Origin: an uncultured Clostridia bacterium
GTDB lineage: Bacteria; Bacillota; Clostridia; Christensenellales; UBA1242
Direction: 5' to 3'
DNA length: 64,000 bases
Assembly: GCA_944383375.1 (NCBI GenBank)
Contig: CALWPG010000001.1
Span: 80,569-144,568, forward strand
The position numbers and the translations under genes were made by a program. The notes beneath the pieces were generated by a model that worked only from the letters and a program-made list of their open reading frames with translations, was not told the origin of the DNA and searched no databases. Every line of letters starts with the position of its first letter. Within the stretch, counting starts at the first letter, position 1. Positions 55,942 to 64,000 of this stretch are shown here, in pieces.

Positions 55942-57771
55942 TCAGTCTTTTTTGTCGCCGTTATTATCGTCTTCAACGACTACTTCTTCTTCACCGTCTT
56001 TTTTCTCTTCAGCATTTGCTCCTGCATTTGCTTGAGCATTTTGATATAGTTTTACAACAACTTCTTCACTTGCTTTGGCAAGTTTTTCACCAGCAGATTT
56101 AACTTCTTCTGCTGTCTTTAAATCTTTTGCTTTTTTAGCTTCTTCAATTGCCTCTTCAAGTTTTTTCTTGTCGTCTTCGGAAACTTTGTCTCCGCTGTCT
56201 CTGAGCAATTTTTCAAGTTGATAAATTTGGTTATCCAAAGCATTTTGTGCATCTATGAGTTCACGACGTTTTTTGTCCTCTTCGGCATTTTGTTCTGCCT
56301 CTTTGATCGCTTTGTTGATCTCATCTTCTGAAAGGTTTGAAGATGCTGTGATTGTTATTGATTGTTCTTTGTTTGTGCCAAGATCTTTTGCGCTTACGTG
56401 AACAATACCGTTTGCATCAATATCGAATGTAACTTCAATTTGTGGAACACCTCTTGGTGCTGGTGGTATATCTGTCAATTGGAATCTTCCAAGAGTTTTG
56501 TTTTGTGCTGCAAATTCTCTTTCACCTTGAAGAACGTGGATATCAACTCCTGGTTGATTATCGCTGGCTGTTGAGAACACTTGAGATTTTTTGGTAGGAA
56601 TTGTTGTGTTTCTTTCAATAAGTTTTGTAAACACACCACCCAAAGTTTCAATACCAAGTGATAGTGGTGTCACATCAAGAAGCAATACATCTTTGACTTC
56701 GCCTGCAAGCACACCTGCCTGAATTGCTGCACCAACTGCAACACATTCATCTGGGTTAATGCCTTTAAATGGCTCTTTGCCTGTAAAGTTTTTAACTGCA
56801 TCATATACAGCTGGCATACGAGTTGAACCACCAACCAAAATAACTTTGTTGATGTCGTTGATTGTAAGTTTCGCATCAGATAGTGCGCGTTTTGTACAAT
56901 CAATTGTCTTTTGGATGTAATCACTTGTAACAGACTCGAATTGTGCACGAGTTAGGTCATATTCTAAGTGTTTTGGTCCTGTGGCATCAGCACTTATGAA
57001 TGGAAGTGATATAGTTGTCTTTGGAGTTGCAGAAAGTTCAATTTTTGCCTTTTCTGCTGCTTCTTTGAGTCTTTGCATTGCAAGCTTATCATTGCTTAAA
57101 TCAATGTTATTTGTCTTTTTGAACTCATCAACCAAAATGTCTATGATACGATTATCAAAATCATCACCACCAAGGTGTGTATCACCATTTGTTGACAACA
57201 CTTCAAACACACCATCACCAATCTCTAGGATGGAGACATCGAATGTACCACCACCAAGGTCATAAACCAAAATCTTTTGATTTTTGTTCTCGCCCTTGTC
57301 TAGTCCATATGCAAGTGCTGCAGCTGTTGGTTCATTGATGATTCTAAGAACATCAAGCCCTGCAATTCTGCCTGCGTCCTTGGTTGCTTGACGTTGGCTA
57401 TCATTGAAGTATGCAGGAACAGTGATAACTGCCTGTGTAACTTTTTCACCAAGATAGCTTTCTGCATCCTGTTTTAATTTTGAAAGGATCATTGCAGAGA
57501 TCTCTTGTGGTGTGTATTGTTTACCATTTAATGTAACTTTTTCGTCAGTTCCCATAAGCCTTTTTATGGATGTTATGGTGTTTTCGTGGTTGGCAACTGC
57601 CTGACGTTTTGCAACTTTACCAACTAATTTTTCTCCTTCTTTTGTATATGCAACAACAGATGGGGTTGTGCGATCGCCTTCTGCGTTTGGAATAACAGTA
57701 GGTTGGCCACCCTCCATAACTGCTACGCAACTGTTTGTTGTTCCTAAGTCAATACCAATAATTTTACTCAT
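55942..57771 (-). CDS. dnaK: Chaperone DnaK (Hsp70)
   Basis: 609 residues: ATPase domain with [14 protein letters not shown] at the start and [14 protein letters not shown] (about 170-183), substrate-binding domain with [16 protein letters not shown], helical lid, and an acidic tail ([15 protein letters not shown]). The ATP-driven cytoplasmic chaperone. AAAGGAGG precedes the ATG; the start overlaps grpE by 8 bp. Confidence 0.98.
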   Translation of the reverse strand: MSKIIGIDLGTTNSCVAVMEGGQPTVIPNAEGDRTTPSVVAYTKEGEKLVGKVAKRQAVANHENTITSIKRLMGTDEKVTLNGKQYTPQEISAMILSKLKQDAESYLGEKVTQAVITVPAYFNDSQRQATKDAGRIAGLDVLRIINEPTAAALAYGLDKGENKNQKILVYDLGGGTFDVSILEIGDGVFEVLSTNGDTHLGGDDFDNRIIDILVDEFKKTNNIDLSNDKLAMQRLKEAAEKAKIELSATPKTTISLPFISADATGPKHLEYDLTRAQFESVTSDYIQKTIDCTKRALSDAKLTINDINKVILVGGSTRMPAVYDAVKNFTGKEPFKGINPDECVAVGAAIQAGVLAGEVKDVLLLDVTPLSLGIETLGGVFTKLIERNTTIPTKKSQVFSTASDNQPGVDIHVLQGEREFAAQNKTLGRFQLTDIPPAPRGVPQIEVTFDIDANGIVHVSAKDLGTNKEQSITITASSNLSEDEINKAIKEAEQNAEEDKKRRELIDAQNALDNQIYQLEKLLRDSGDKVSEDDKKKLEEAIEEAKKAKDLKTAEEVKSAGEKLAKASEEVVVKLYQNAQANAGANAEEKKDGEEEVVVEDDNNGDKKD

Positions 57772-58345
57772 TTTTTTCCTCCTTTAACTTATTGACAATA
57801 ACTTGACTATACTTTATTACTTTATCATTGAATATATATCCCGCCTGATATTCATCCAACACTTCACCGTCTGGTTTGGTTTTATCCTCCATCGTGCTTA
57901 GTGCATGATGATATTTTGGGTCAAACGGCTTGCCAATGGTATCAATTTTTTTGACACCAAGTGCCTTTAGGGAATTTATTATCTCATTTTCAACCATCTC
58001 AACACCTTTGAGTGATGCTTGGTCTGTTATCATCTGCTTTGCTTTTTTGAAAACGTCCAGACAAGGCAAAATTACTTCAATTGCCTCAACTTTTCCGTCA
58101 ATTTTTGCTTGCTTTATGCTTTCATTGGTGCGCTTGCGATAATTGTCGAAATCTGCCTGAATAATACGAGCCATGTTTAAGTATTCTTGTGCTAAATCCG
58201 GTTGTTGTGCGCTGTTTTCGCAATGTTCACACTTACATGCTTGTTCTTCTTCGCACTCACATTTCTCGTCACATTGGCATTTTTTTTGTTCTTCTTCCAC
58301 CAAAGGTTCGGCTTGCTCGCTTGTTTGTGTTTTTTTATGTGACAT
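57764..58345 (-). CDS. grpE: Nucleotide exchange factor GrpE with cysteine-rich N-terminus
   Basis: 193 residues. The GrpE core (about 50-190) has the long helix [20 protein letters not shown] and the beta-wing ending [18 protein letters not shown]. The N-terminal part, normally only acidic, contains seven cysteines within residues 23-42 (CQC, CEC, CKC, C) between glutamates. This could bind metal or sense redox state; no such role is known to me for GrpE. The start shares one base with the hrcA stop. Confidence 0.94.
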   Translation of the reverse strand: MSHKKTQTSEQAEPLVEEEQKKCQCDEKCECEEEQACKCEHCENSAQQPDLAQEYLNMARIIQADFDNYRKRTNESIKQAKIDGKVEAIEVILPCLDVFKKAKQMITDQASLKGVEMVENEIINSLKALGVKKIDTIGKPFDPKYHHALSTMEDKTKPDGEVLDEYQAGYIFNDKVIKYSQVIVNKLKEEKNE

Positions 58346-59349
58346 TAGTTATCTCCTTTGTCTTTTTCTAGTTCATTCATCACAATCTTAAGTGCTTGTG
58401 CGATGCTTGCATAATCCATCCTATCAGGTCCGATGACCGCAAGTGAAGCAACTGGTGTGCCCTTTATTACAATTGGTGCTGTAATCAGTGCACAACCTGC
58501 CATTTTTGCATCTTCATCTCCAATTTCAACAGTGATGTCGTCACTTGCTTTTACGGTGTTGTAAAGTTCTTCCTTATCACCGAGCAGCGAAAGTATCTTT
58601 TTGGTTTGTTTTACACTCGCCTTTTCATTTTCATTTAGAATGTTTGCAGTACCTTCGCTTTTAACATCAACTTTTGTCTTTTGGATGAATTTACGCATGC
58701 TGTCAATCAAGCTACTCACCAGGGACTTGAAGGTTTGCACCTCTCCAAGTGATTTCTCCAATATGTCTCCTTCAAGCATTTCTCCGATGGTTTTGCCACA
58801 AAATTTTCTAGTCAGGAAACTTGAAGCATCATCGCAAACTTTTTCACTGGCATTTGTCTGTAAACTGTTTTTAACAATTCCACTGTGTGTCCTAAACAGC
58901 ACCAATGCCTCACTGTCAATTAGTGGAATAATTTTGACTTCTTCAATCACGAGTTTATCATAACCATTCGCAACCATGACGGTAGGATAATTGGTGGCCT
59001 TTGACACCAGCTCTGCAATACCAGACAAAATTTGCGAGAGTGAATTTGTTTCACCGTCCAAAAGTTTTTCAACTTTTGCCAAATTGTCTTCAGAAACTTG
59101 AAAATCCTCAAGCAATGAAGAAACATAATACTTATACCCTTCTGCTGTTGGAATTCTTCCCCCTGAAGTGTGCAACTGCTTTAAATACCCCATGCTTTCT
59201 AGAGCATTGAGTTCATTTCGAAGTGTTGCAGTGGAAACTTTTGGAATATGTTTATCTTGAACACCTGCACTTGTGATGGGAGCAGCATCTTTAATGTAGT
59301 CCTCGACTACACTACACAAAATGAAATGTTTACGTTCACTTAGATGCAT
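58345..59349 (-). CDS. hrcA: Heat-inducible transcription repressor HrcA
   Basis: A 334-residue repressor: N-terminal winged helix (SERKHFILCSVVEDYIKDAAPITSAGV..VSTATLRNELNALESMGYL, residues 4-58), GRIPTAEGYKYYV, then GAF-like and inserted domains. It binds CIRCE DNA with help from GroEL. First gene of the operon, directly after a CIRCE element, so it is self-regulated. AAAGGGG precedes the ATG. Confidence 0.96.
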   Translation of the reverse strand: MHLSERKHFILCSVVEDYIKDAAPITSAGVQDKHIPKVSTATLRNELNALESMGYLKQLHTSGGRIPTAEGYKYYVSSLLEDFQVSEDNLAKVEKLLDGETNSLSQILSGIAELVSKATNYPTVMVANGYDKLVIEEVKIIPLIDSEALVLFRTHSGIVKNSLQTNASEKVCDDASSFLTRKFCGKTIGEMLEGDILEKSLGEVQTFKSLVSSLIDSMRKFIQKTKVDVKSEGTANILNENEKASVKQTKKILSLLGDKEELYNTVKASDDITVEIGDEDAKMAGCALITAPIVIKGTPVASLAVIGPDRMDYASIAQALKIVMNELEKDKGDN

Positions 59350-59376
59350 AAATATGCCCCTTTAAAATTTTATTTG

Positions 59377-59403
59377 CTAGCACTCGGCTTTTAACTGTGC
59401 TAA
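59377..59403 (-). promoter_or_regulatory. CIRCE operator of the hrcA-grpE-dnaK-dnaJ operon
   Basis: TTAGCACAG and GAGTGCTAG on the minus strand, 9 bases apart, against the consensus TTAGCACTC-N9-GAGTGCTAA (three mismatches, including the last base). It overlaps the expected transcription start. Confidence 0.9.
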
Positions 59404-59407
59404 CAAT

Positions 59408-59436
59408 ATTATATGCATAGTGTTAGCCTTTGTCAA
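59408..59436 (-). promoter_or_regulatory. Consensus vegetative promoter of the heat-shock operon
   Basis: Minus strand TTGACA (59431-59436), exactly 17-bp spacer, TATAAT (59408-59413): a perfect sigma-A promoter held down by the adjacent CIRCE element. Confidence 0.92.
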
Positions 59437-59452
59437 CACTTTTATGCAAAAA

Positions 59453-59487
59453 AAATAAAAAAATTTCCCTCGTAATTTAAAGGGAAA
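59453..59487 (-). terminator. Intrinsic terminator of eno
   Basis: TTTCCCT / AGGGAAA with a 10-base loop and T7 on the minus strand, about 190 bp after the eno stop; the repeat block lies between. Confidence 0.75.
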
Positions 59488-59504
59488 CTACATGCCATTT
59501 GTCA

Positions 59505-59641
59505 GAGATTCCTCAGTGCTACGCACTTCGGAATGACAATGGGGTTTCGTGTCATTTCAATACACTCTTTGTGTCATTTCAAGGCACACTTATGTCATTT
59601 CAAGGCACACTTATGTCATTTCGAGCGGAGCGAGAAATCTC
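59505..59641. repeat. Dispersed hairpin repeats plus a short tandem array (eno 3' region)
   Basis: Unit 59505-59538 (ATTCC/GGAAT, inner AGTGC-TAC-GCACT). Then three tandem steps beginning TGTCATTTC at 59550, 59572 and 59593 (22, 21 and 21 bp; the last two identical, with AAGGCACACTTA) and a full unit 59614-59641 (ATTTC/GAAAT). The gap 59350-59675 also holds CIRCE, promoter and terminator; no gene. Confidence 0.85.
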
Positions 59642-59675
59642 CATCTCTGTGGGTAAAACTTGGAGTGAATTGAAG

Positions 59676-60965
59676 TTACTTTAATTGCATATATTTGGCA
59701 GTTTTGCCAAGTTGTTCCTCTATTCTCAGCAATTGATTATATTTAGCCACCCTATCTGTTCTGCAAGGCGCACCACTTTTAATTTGACCAGAATTTTGAG
59801 ATACGACTATATCTGATATTGTTACATCTTCAGTTTCGCCACTGCGGTGAGAAACAATGCTGTTATATCCGTTTTGTTTTGCAAGGCTCATTGCATCAAT
59901 AGTTTCAGTTAATGTACCTATCTGATTTACCTTGATGAGTATTGCATTGGCTACTTTCATATCAATACCCTTTTTAAGACGTTTCACATTTGTTACAAAC
60001 AGGTCATCACCGACAAGTTGGATTTTTTTGCCAAGTGCTTTTGTTAATTTTTGCCAACTAGACCAATCCTCTTCAGCAAGTGCATCCTCTATTGAGATAA
60101 TAGGATATTTTTTGCACATATCCTTCCAAAAGTCAATCATCTCATCAGCGCTAAACAATTTGTCTGTTTTCCAAAAATAATAGTAGCCATCTTTGCCAAT
60201 TTTCTTTGCTTCGTCATACATCTCTGTGGCTGCGACATCCACGGCGAGTTTAAAATCTTTTCCAGGTCTGTATCCAGCCTTTTCTATGGCATCAATAATA
60301 CAGATGAAAGCATCCTCATCATTTTTAAGGTTTGGTGCAAAACCACCTTCATCGCCCACTGCCGTGGCAAGACCTTTTGCTTTTAAAACACCTTTTAGAC
60401 TATGATAAACTTCTGCGCACCATCTAAGTCCTTCAGAAAAAGTTTTTGCTCCAACTGGCATGATCATAAACTCTTGAATGTTTATACTGTTGTCTGCATG
60501 TTTACCACCGTTGATAATGTTCATCATAGGCACAGGAAGCACATGCGCATCCTCTCCACCCAAATATTTGTAAAGTGGCTCACCTTTCATGTTTGCAGCC
60601 GCCTTTGCCACTGCAAGCGACACACCAAGTATTGCATTTGCACCAAGTACGCCTTTATTTTCAGTTCCGTCAAGATCAATCATCGCATGGTCAATTTCTC
60701 TTTGCGAAAATACACTTTTGCCAACAATTGCAGGCTTGATCTTTGTATTTACATTGTCAACTGCCCTGTTCACAGATTTTCCAAAATAACATGTTTTGTC
60801 GCCGTCACGAAGTTCAATGGCTTCAAATGCTCCAGTAGATGCTCCGGATGGCACGCTGGCTCTGCCCATGAACTTATTGTCGACATACACATCAACTTCC
60901 ACGGTTGGTGTGCCACGTGAATCCAAAATTTGTCTTGCAATAATGTTTGTAATTTTACCTTCCAT
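59676..60965 (-). CDS. eno: Enolase
   Basis: 429 residues, full family length. Signatures [30 protein letters not shown], Mg ligands in [11 protein letters not shown] and VGDDLFVTN, and [12 protein letters not shown]. It converts 2-phosphoglycerate to phosphoenolpyruvate. AAAAGGAG precedes the ATG. Single-gene unit with a clear promoter. Confidence 0.98.
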   Translation of the reverse strand: MEGKITNIIARQILDSRGTPTVEVDVYVDNKFMGRASVPSGASTGAFEAIELRDGDKTCYFGKSVNRAVDNVNTKIKPAIVGKSVFSQREIDHAMIDLDGTENKGVLGANAILGVSLAVAKAAANMKGEPLYKYLGGEDAHVLPVPMMNIINGGKHADNSINIQEFMIMPVGAKTFSEGLRWCAEVYHSLKGVLKAKGLATAVGDEGGFAPNLKNDEDAFICIIDAIEKAGYRPGKDFKLAVDVAATEMYDEAKKIGKDGYYYFWKTDKLFSADEMIDFWKDMCKKYPIISIEDALAEEDWSSWQKLTKALGKKIQLVGDDLFVTNVKRLKKGIDMKVANAILIKVNQIGTLTETIDAMSLAKQNGYNSIVSHRSGETEDVTISDIVVSQNSGQIKSGAPCRTDRVAKYNQLLRIEEQLGKTAKYMQLK

Positions 60966-60986
60966 ATAAAACTCCTTTTATGCTAC

Positions 60987-61014
60987 ATTATATAACAACA
61001 AACAAAAATTTCAA
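60987..61014 (-). promoter_or_regulatory. Vegetative promoter of eno
   Basis: Minus strand TTGAAA (61009-61014), 16-bp spacer, TATAAT (60987-60992). Confidence 0.8.
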
Positions 61015-61029
61015 AATAGTTGCGTATGC

Positions 61030-61058
61030 TTGACAAAAAAATAAAAAATAGTCAATAT
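61030..61058 (+). promoter_or_regulatory. Vegetative promoter of ppa-dfx
   Basis: TTGACA (61030-61035), 17-bp spacer, CAATAT (61053-61058). It places transcription start near 61065, so the ATG at 61077 rather than an upstream one is used. Confidence 0.65.
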
Positions 61059-61076
61059 TTACATTGGAGAGTGCAC

Positions 61077-61616
61077 ATGAACATTTGGACGGATATAAGT
61101 AGTGATCGAATCAAGCCAGACGATTTTGTCGCATTTATTGAAATTGAACAAGGCAGCAAAAATAAATATGAGTTAGATAAAGAAACTGGCCTAATTATTT
61201 TGGACAGAGTTTTATACACAAGCACTCACTATCCAATGAATTACGGCTTTATCCCACTCACATATTCCGGTGACGGCGATCCACTTGATGTGTTCGTTCT
61301 TTGCAGTCAGCCTATAGAAAAAGCAAGTTTGGTCAGGTGCTACCCAATTGGAGTTGTGGACATGAGGGACAGGGATGACGTTGATGAAAAAATTATTGCC
61401 ATACCATTTGGTGACCCTCAATACAATTCTTACAAAGATATAAGCGAACTGCCAAGCCACATTTTGAATGAACTTGAGCATTTTTTGACGGTGTACAAAC
61501 AACTTGAGAACAAAAAAGTCAAGGTTCTAAAGGCCCGTGATGCCGAAGCTGCTAAAAAAGTGATTCAGCAGTGTATACTCGACTTTCAAATTAAGATAGG
61601 AGAAAAAAATGATTAA
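61077..61616 (+). CDS. ppa: Inorganic pyrophosphatase, family I
   Basis: 179 residues from the ATG at 61077 (GGAG site; an upstream ATG at 61026 would lie within the promoter). Metal-binding SGDGDPLDVFVL, NYGFIPLT, and DMRDRDDVDEKIIA (catalytic region) are family I signatures. It drives biosynthesis by removing pyrophosphate. The superoxide reductase gene overlaps its end by 8 bp. Confidence 0.95.
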   Translation: MNIWTDISSDRIKPDDFVAFIEIEQGSKNKYELDKETGLIILDRVLYTSTHYPMNYGFIPLTYSGDGDPLDVFVLCSQPIEKASLVRCYPIGVVDMRDRDDVDEKIIAIPFGDPQYNSYKDISELPSHILNELEHFLTVYKQLENKKVKVLKARDAEAAKKVIQQCILDFQIKIGEKND

Positions 61617-61983
61617 ATTTTATCTATGTCAACATTGCAAAAATGTTACAATTAAAGTTGTGGACAGCCAAGTTCCACTTGTTTGCTGTGGAGAAAAAAT
61701 GGTTGAGCTTATTCCTATGCAAAGTGACGGCGCACTGGAAAAGCACTTACCTGTGCTTAGTTTTGACGGAGATAAACTCACTGTAACCGTTGGTGAAGTT
61801 TTACATCCTATGATGGAGAATCACTACATAAACTTTATAGTAGTTGAACTTAAAGATGGTTATATTATAAAACACCTTAATCCAACTTCTCAGCCAGTAG
61901 CCACTTTTAATGTAAATAAAGCCGATGCGGTCGCAGTTTATGAATATTGCAATTTGCATGGACTTTATAAAGTTGAAATGTAA
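61609..61983 (+). CDS. dfx: Superoxide reductase (desulfoferrodoxin, 2Fe type)
   Basis: 124 residues. The N-terminal desulforedoxin centre has Cys7, Cys10, Cys26 and Cys27; the reductase centre has Glu44-Lys45-His46 (EKHLP), HPM and NHY histidines, and CNLHG near the end with the Cys and His ligands. It reduces superoxide to peroxide without making oxygen, a defence typical of anaerobes. The ribosome site (AGGAG) lies in the end of ppa. Confidence 0.95.
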   Translation: MIKFYLCQHCKNVTIKVVDSQVPLVCCGEKMVELIPMQSDGALEKHLPVLSFDGDKLTVTVGEVLHPMMENHYINFIVVELKDGYIIKHLNPTSQPVATFNVNKADAVAVYEYCNLHGLYKVEM

Positions 61984-62001
61984 CAAAGTTAAATAAAAGT
62001 A

Positions 62002-62023
62002 AGAGACAGTAGTCTCTTTTTTT
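62002..62023 (+). terminator. Intrinsic terminator of ppa-dfx
   Basis: AGAGAC / GTCTCT, 4-base loop, T-run. Confidence 0.9.
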
Positions 62024-62026
62024 CGT

Positions 62027-62170
62027 GAGATTTCTCGCTTCACCCGAAATGACAGAGGTGTATCACCCGAAATGACAGAGGTGCTTCGCTTGAAATGACA
62101 CAACAGCCTCTGTCATTCCGAACCTTTAGGTGAGGAATCTATGAGATTTCTCAGTGTTACGCACTTCGAA
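62027..62170. repeat. Dispersed hairpin repeats with tandem 23-bp steps
   Basis: Unit 62027-62054 (ATTTC/GAAAT); CACCCGAAATGACAGAGGTG recurs with a 23-bp step (62041, 62064), followed by a third GAAATGACA end at 62092. Unit 62111-62140 in the opposite orientation (ATTCC/GGAAT, inner ACCT-TT-AGGT), then a unit 62143-62170 (inner AGTGT-TAC-GCACT) that lacks its TGACA end. Confidence 0.8.
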
Positions 62171-62177
62171 AAACACT

Positions 62178-62206
62178 AAAAAAAAGATGTTGTCTTATGA
62201 CAACAC
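62178..62206 (-). terminator. Intrinsic terminator overlapping the SSB-like gene end
   Basis: TGTTGTC / GACAACA, 4-base loop containing part of the stop codon, then T8 on the minus strand. Confidence 0.85.
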
Positions 62207-62845
62207 CTCATCTTCCAACATTTCAAATTCACTTTCGTCGTCCGAGATTTTGTTTATTGATACCTCATACGCTACTCGATTTTCAACTTCCCCATTGTCT
62301 AGTTTTTTTTGATAATCGCGAGATTGAATTCTTCCAACCAGACAAACTTTTTTGCCAACCTCAAGGTTTTTGACAAATCTAGCATTCCTTCCCCATGCAA
62401 TGCAAGGCAAATAATCAGATTTATTATATGCCCTATTGACGGCAATCAAGACGTCACATATCTCACGTTTAAACGGTGTCGTGCGATATGTTGGTGCCTT
62501 GCAAATATAACCTGTAATTTCAATTATATTTGGATTCATATCCTCAGTGTAATCAATAATTTCTCTCACAAACACTGTAAGCATGAGTTTGCTTTTTTGT
62601 TCCTCGACTTTGTTATAACTTCTAAACTGTCCCTTCACGGCAAGCATGCTTCCCACCGTCATATCTTTTGTAAGCAATTTGTCAGATATTGTGATCGGAA
62701 TAATATCGCACTGTTCTGAAAGCCTTTTCACTTCAAGTTTAATTTCATAAAATGCTTCTCCAAAACTTTCATGACTGAATTTTGGCTCAGATGCAATTTT
62801 TCCACACAAAAATACCTTGTTGTTCGACAATAATTCGTACTTCAT
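62195..62845 (-). CDS. Single-stranded DNA-binding protein with two OB folds
   Basis: 216 residues that divide into two OB-like halves: about 1-100 (NNKVFLCGKIASEPKFSHESFGEAFYEIKL) and about 103-205 (NIIEITGYICKAPTYRTTPFKREICDVLIAVNR, YLPCIAWGRNARF, VGRIQSRDY). The second half matches SSB better. The tail is acidic (DDESEFEMLEDEVLS) but without the usual DxPF tip. Such double-OB SSB relatives occur in Clostridia beside the normal SSB; the specific role is unknown. AGGAGA precedes the ATG. Confidence 0.82.
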   Translation of the reverse strand: MKYELLSNNKVFLCGKIASEPKFSHESFGEAFYEIKLEVKRLSEQCDIIPITISDKLLTKDMTVGSMLAVKGQFRSYNKVEEQKSKLMLTVFVREIIDYTEDMNPNIIEITGYICKAPTYRTTPFKREICDVLIAVNRAYNKSDYLPCIAWGRNARFVKNLEVGKKVCLVGRIQSRDYQKKLDNGEVENRVAYEVSINKISDDESEFEMLEDEVLS

Positions 62846-62856
62846 AAAATTTCTCC

Positions 62857-63621
62857 TTAATTTTTGAGTTTTTGTACACCCTGTCTGTCAATTTCGTAGT
62901 TATCTCTATAAACAAGGTCACCAACAGATGTAACGGTGTAGCCCTGTGCTGTTAGCCTGTCAAGTACCATAGGCAATGCATCCAAAATATGGTCAGAGTT
63001 GTTATGACAAAGTATAATTGACCCATTTTTTACGTTGTTTATGATACGGGTTGTAATCTCCTTGGCACTTAAGCCTTTCCAATCCAGAGAGTCCACACTC
63101 CATTGAATTGGAATTAGGTTTAGTTTTGCGCTGACATTGATCAAAGTATCGTTGTATGCGCCATATGGTGGACGGAACAATTCAACTTTTTTGTTTGTGA
63201 TATTTTCAATCATTTCCACACAGGCTGAAAGTTCTTTTTCCATGGCGTCAGCAGATAACTTTGTCATATCCGGATGAGTGTTTGAGTGCGTGCCAATCTC
63301 AAAACCACGCTCATCAATTTCTTTTACAATATCTTGATATTTATCCACCCAAAAACCAACAAGGAAGAAGGTAGCTCCAGCATCATATTCATCTAAGATG
63401 TCCATGATGCCTTGTGTCTTATCTGCTCCCCAAGCAGCATCAAATGAAATTGCCACTTGCTTATTTTCTGTTTCCACACTGTAAACGGGGACAAGTTTAG
63501 CATTGTATCCAAAGAAAACTTGAGCAGATGAAACCCCATTGAAAGATATTGCCAAAAGCACAGCACAAAGCAGTACCAAAAGTACAAACCTTATAGATTT
63601 TAACTTTACAACACAGAACAT
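62857..63621 (-). CDS. pdaB: Sporulation-type polysaccharide deacetylase (PdaB-like)
   Basis: 254 residues from the ATG at 63621, chosen because GTGAGG precedes it; the upstream frame has no site and overlaps the promoter. Signal/anchor segment (about 8-30), then a CE4 deacetylase domain: ISFDAAWGAD (metal/base Asp; PdaB proteins have FDISWG here), GTHSNTHPDM (zinc histidines), RPPYGAYN and ILCHN. The length and FDxxWG motif fit PdaB, needed for spore cortex maintenance, and a sigma-E-like promoter precedes it. A vegetative peptidoglycan deacetylase is a weaker alternative. Confidence 0.88.
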   Translation of the reverse strand: MFCVVKLKSIRFVLLVLLCAVLLAISFNGVSSAQVFFGYNAKLVPVYSVETENKQVAISFDAAWGADKTQGIMDILDEYDAGATFFLVGFWVDKYQDIVKEIDERGFEIGTHSNTHPDMTKLSADAMEKELSACVEMIENITNKKVELFRPPYGAYNDTLINVSAKLNLIPIQWSVDSLDWKGLSAKEITTRIINNVKNGSIILCHNNSDHILDALPMVLDRLTAQGYTVTSVGDLVYRDNYEIDRQGVQKLKN

Positions 63622-63645
63622 TAAAACCTCACTTTTACTATAATC

Positions 63646-63675
63646 ATTGTATACAAACAATCAAACAAAATATTT
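63646..63675 (-). promoter_or_regulatory. Sigma-E-type promoter of pdaB
   Basis: Minus strand AAATATT (63669-63675), 15-bp spacer, TATACAAT (63646-63653), one mismatch from the -10 consensus CATACAAT. A weaker sigma-A-like site (TTGATT-N16-TATAGT) overlaps it. Confidence 0.65.
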
Positions 63676-63923
63676 GTACAAATGAATGATATATTGTTGA
63701 CTTATGTCGAAATATCTATATTACCCGGGACAAAGATATATGACAAAAAACAGTAAAAACAATGAGATTTTTAATGTTACGTTATGTAATATATCACATC
63801 TTTTAATTTTTTACAAATGTTTTTTACTTTTTTACAAAAATATTTTTAATTTTACAAATTTCACTATTCTTCACACATACTACCACATATATATATGTGT
63901 TTTGTGTCACCTCAAGCACCACA

Positions 63924-63986
63924 TGTCATCCCGAGTGAAGCGAGGGATCCCAGAGATTCCTCGTGGCATAGCCACTCGGAATGACA
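63924..63986. repeat. Dispersed hairpin repeats, inverted pair (gap 63676-64000)
   Basis: Unit 63924-63950 (outer ATCCC/GGGAT) and unit 63953-63986 (outer ATTCC/GGAAT, inner GTGGC-ATA-GCCAC) face each other, two bases apart. The rest of the gap is AT-rich, with an ATATATATGTGT stretch near 63890; no gene is supported. Confidence 0.85.
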
Positions 63987-64000
63987 CAAAAAAGGTATCC

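Noticed and set aside
62027..62170. Regularly spaced short repeats considered as a CRISPR array
   Set aside because: Only two 23-bp steps, no spacers of uniform length, and no cas genes; they belong to the dispersed hairpin family.
63880..63905. ATATATATGTGT stretch as a possible origin unwinding element
   Set aside because: There are no DnaA boxes or origin genes around it; low-complexity AT-rich DNA is common in this genome.

Overview
The window is AT-rich (roughly one third G+C by eye), densely coded on both strands with one long minus-strand bias, and reads as the chromosome of an uncultured, spore-forming, anaerobic member of the Clostridia (Bacillota). The evidence is SpoIVA, a PdaB-type deacetylase, a likely coat protein, strong GGAGG ribosome sites, an HrcA/CIRCE heat-shock operon, the rplU-prp-rpmA arrangement, a superoxide reductase and a lactate dehydrogenase. 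I see no prophage, insertion sequence, CRISPR array or plasmid gene.

Layout. 0-4.8 kb: minus-strand operon ferredoxin - Ppx/GppA-like - HtrA-like lipoprotein - MreB-like - minD - (minE-like, cut by the edge). 4.8-9 kb: a split TSUP transporter and a 1093-residue surface protein. 9-19.5 kb: ferritin-like protein, ychF, cysS, membrane proteins, tex, SAH/MTA deaminase, dinB, a lytic transglycosylase and a PAP2 phosphatase. 19.9-23.9 kb: spoIVA, a small HTH protein, ddl, a small membrane protein and rnhA. 23.9-34.1 kb: zinc-ribbon protein, rpoD, dnaG, a PASTA penicillin-binding protein, an FtsL-position protein, rsmH and a huge CvpA-like protein. 34-41.6 kb: metallophosphoesterase, yqeY, degV, three YwaF-like membrane proteins, HIT protein, tRNA-Ser, ldh, gtrA-like. 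41.8-46.4 kb: rpmA-prp-rplU, gapA, degenerate glycosyltransferase, rpiB-ywlE, a coat-like protein. 46.4-52.6 kb: a type II topoisomerase pair, murG, rpsU. 52.8-59.4 kb: mtaB-rsmE-dnaJ-dnaK-grpE-hrcA (transcribed hrcA first). 59.7-63.7 kb: eno, ppa, superoxide reductase, an SSB-like protein and pdaB.

How it fits together. Many genes serve growth and shape (MinD, MreB-like, PBP, MurG, Ddl, RsmH), the replication-transcription core (DnaG, RpoD, topoisomerase), protein quality control and sporulation. Three sites resemble mother-cell sporulation promoters: sigma-E-like before spoIVA and pdaB, and sigma-K-like before the coat-like gene. Several genes have a good vegetative promoter ending 7-10 bases before the start codon and no Shine-Dalgarno site, which points to leaderless mRNAs.

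The most striking non-coding signal is a family of about 20 short palindromic repeats, confined to gaps between genes from 18.5 kb onward. Each is a double-stem hairpin whose outer stem covaries (ATTCC/GGAAT, ATTTC/GAAAT, ATCCC/GGGAT, ACTCC/GGAGT) and whose inner stem is different in nearly every subgroup but still self-complementary. Copies often sit as inverted pairs.
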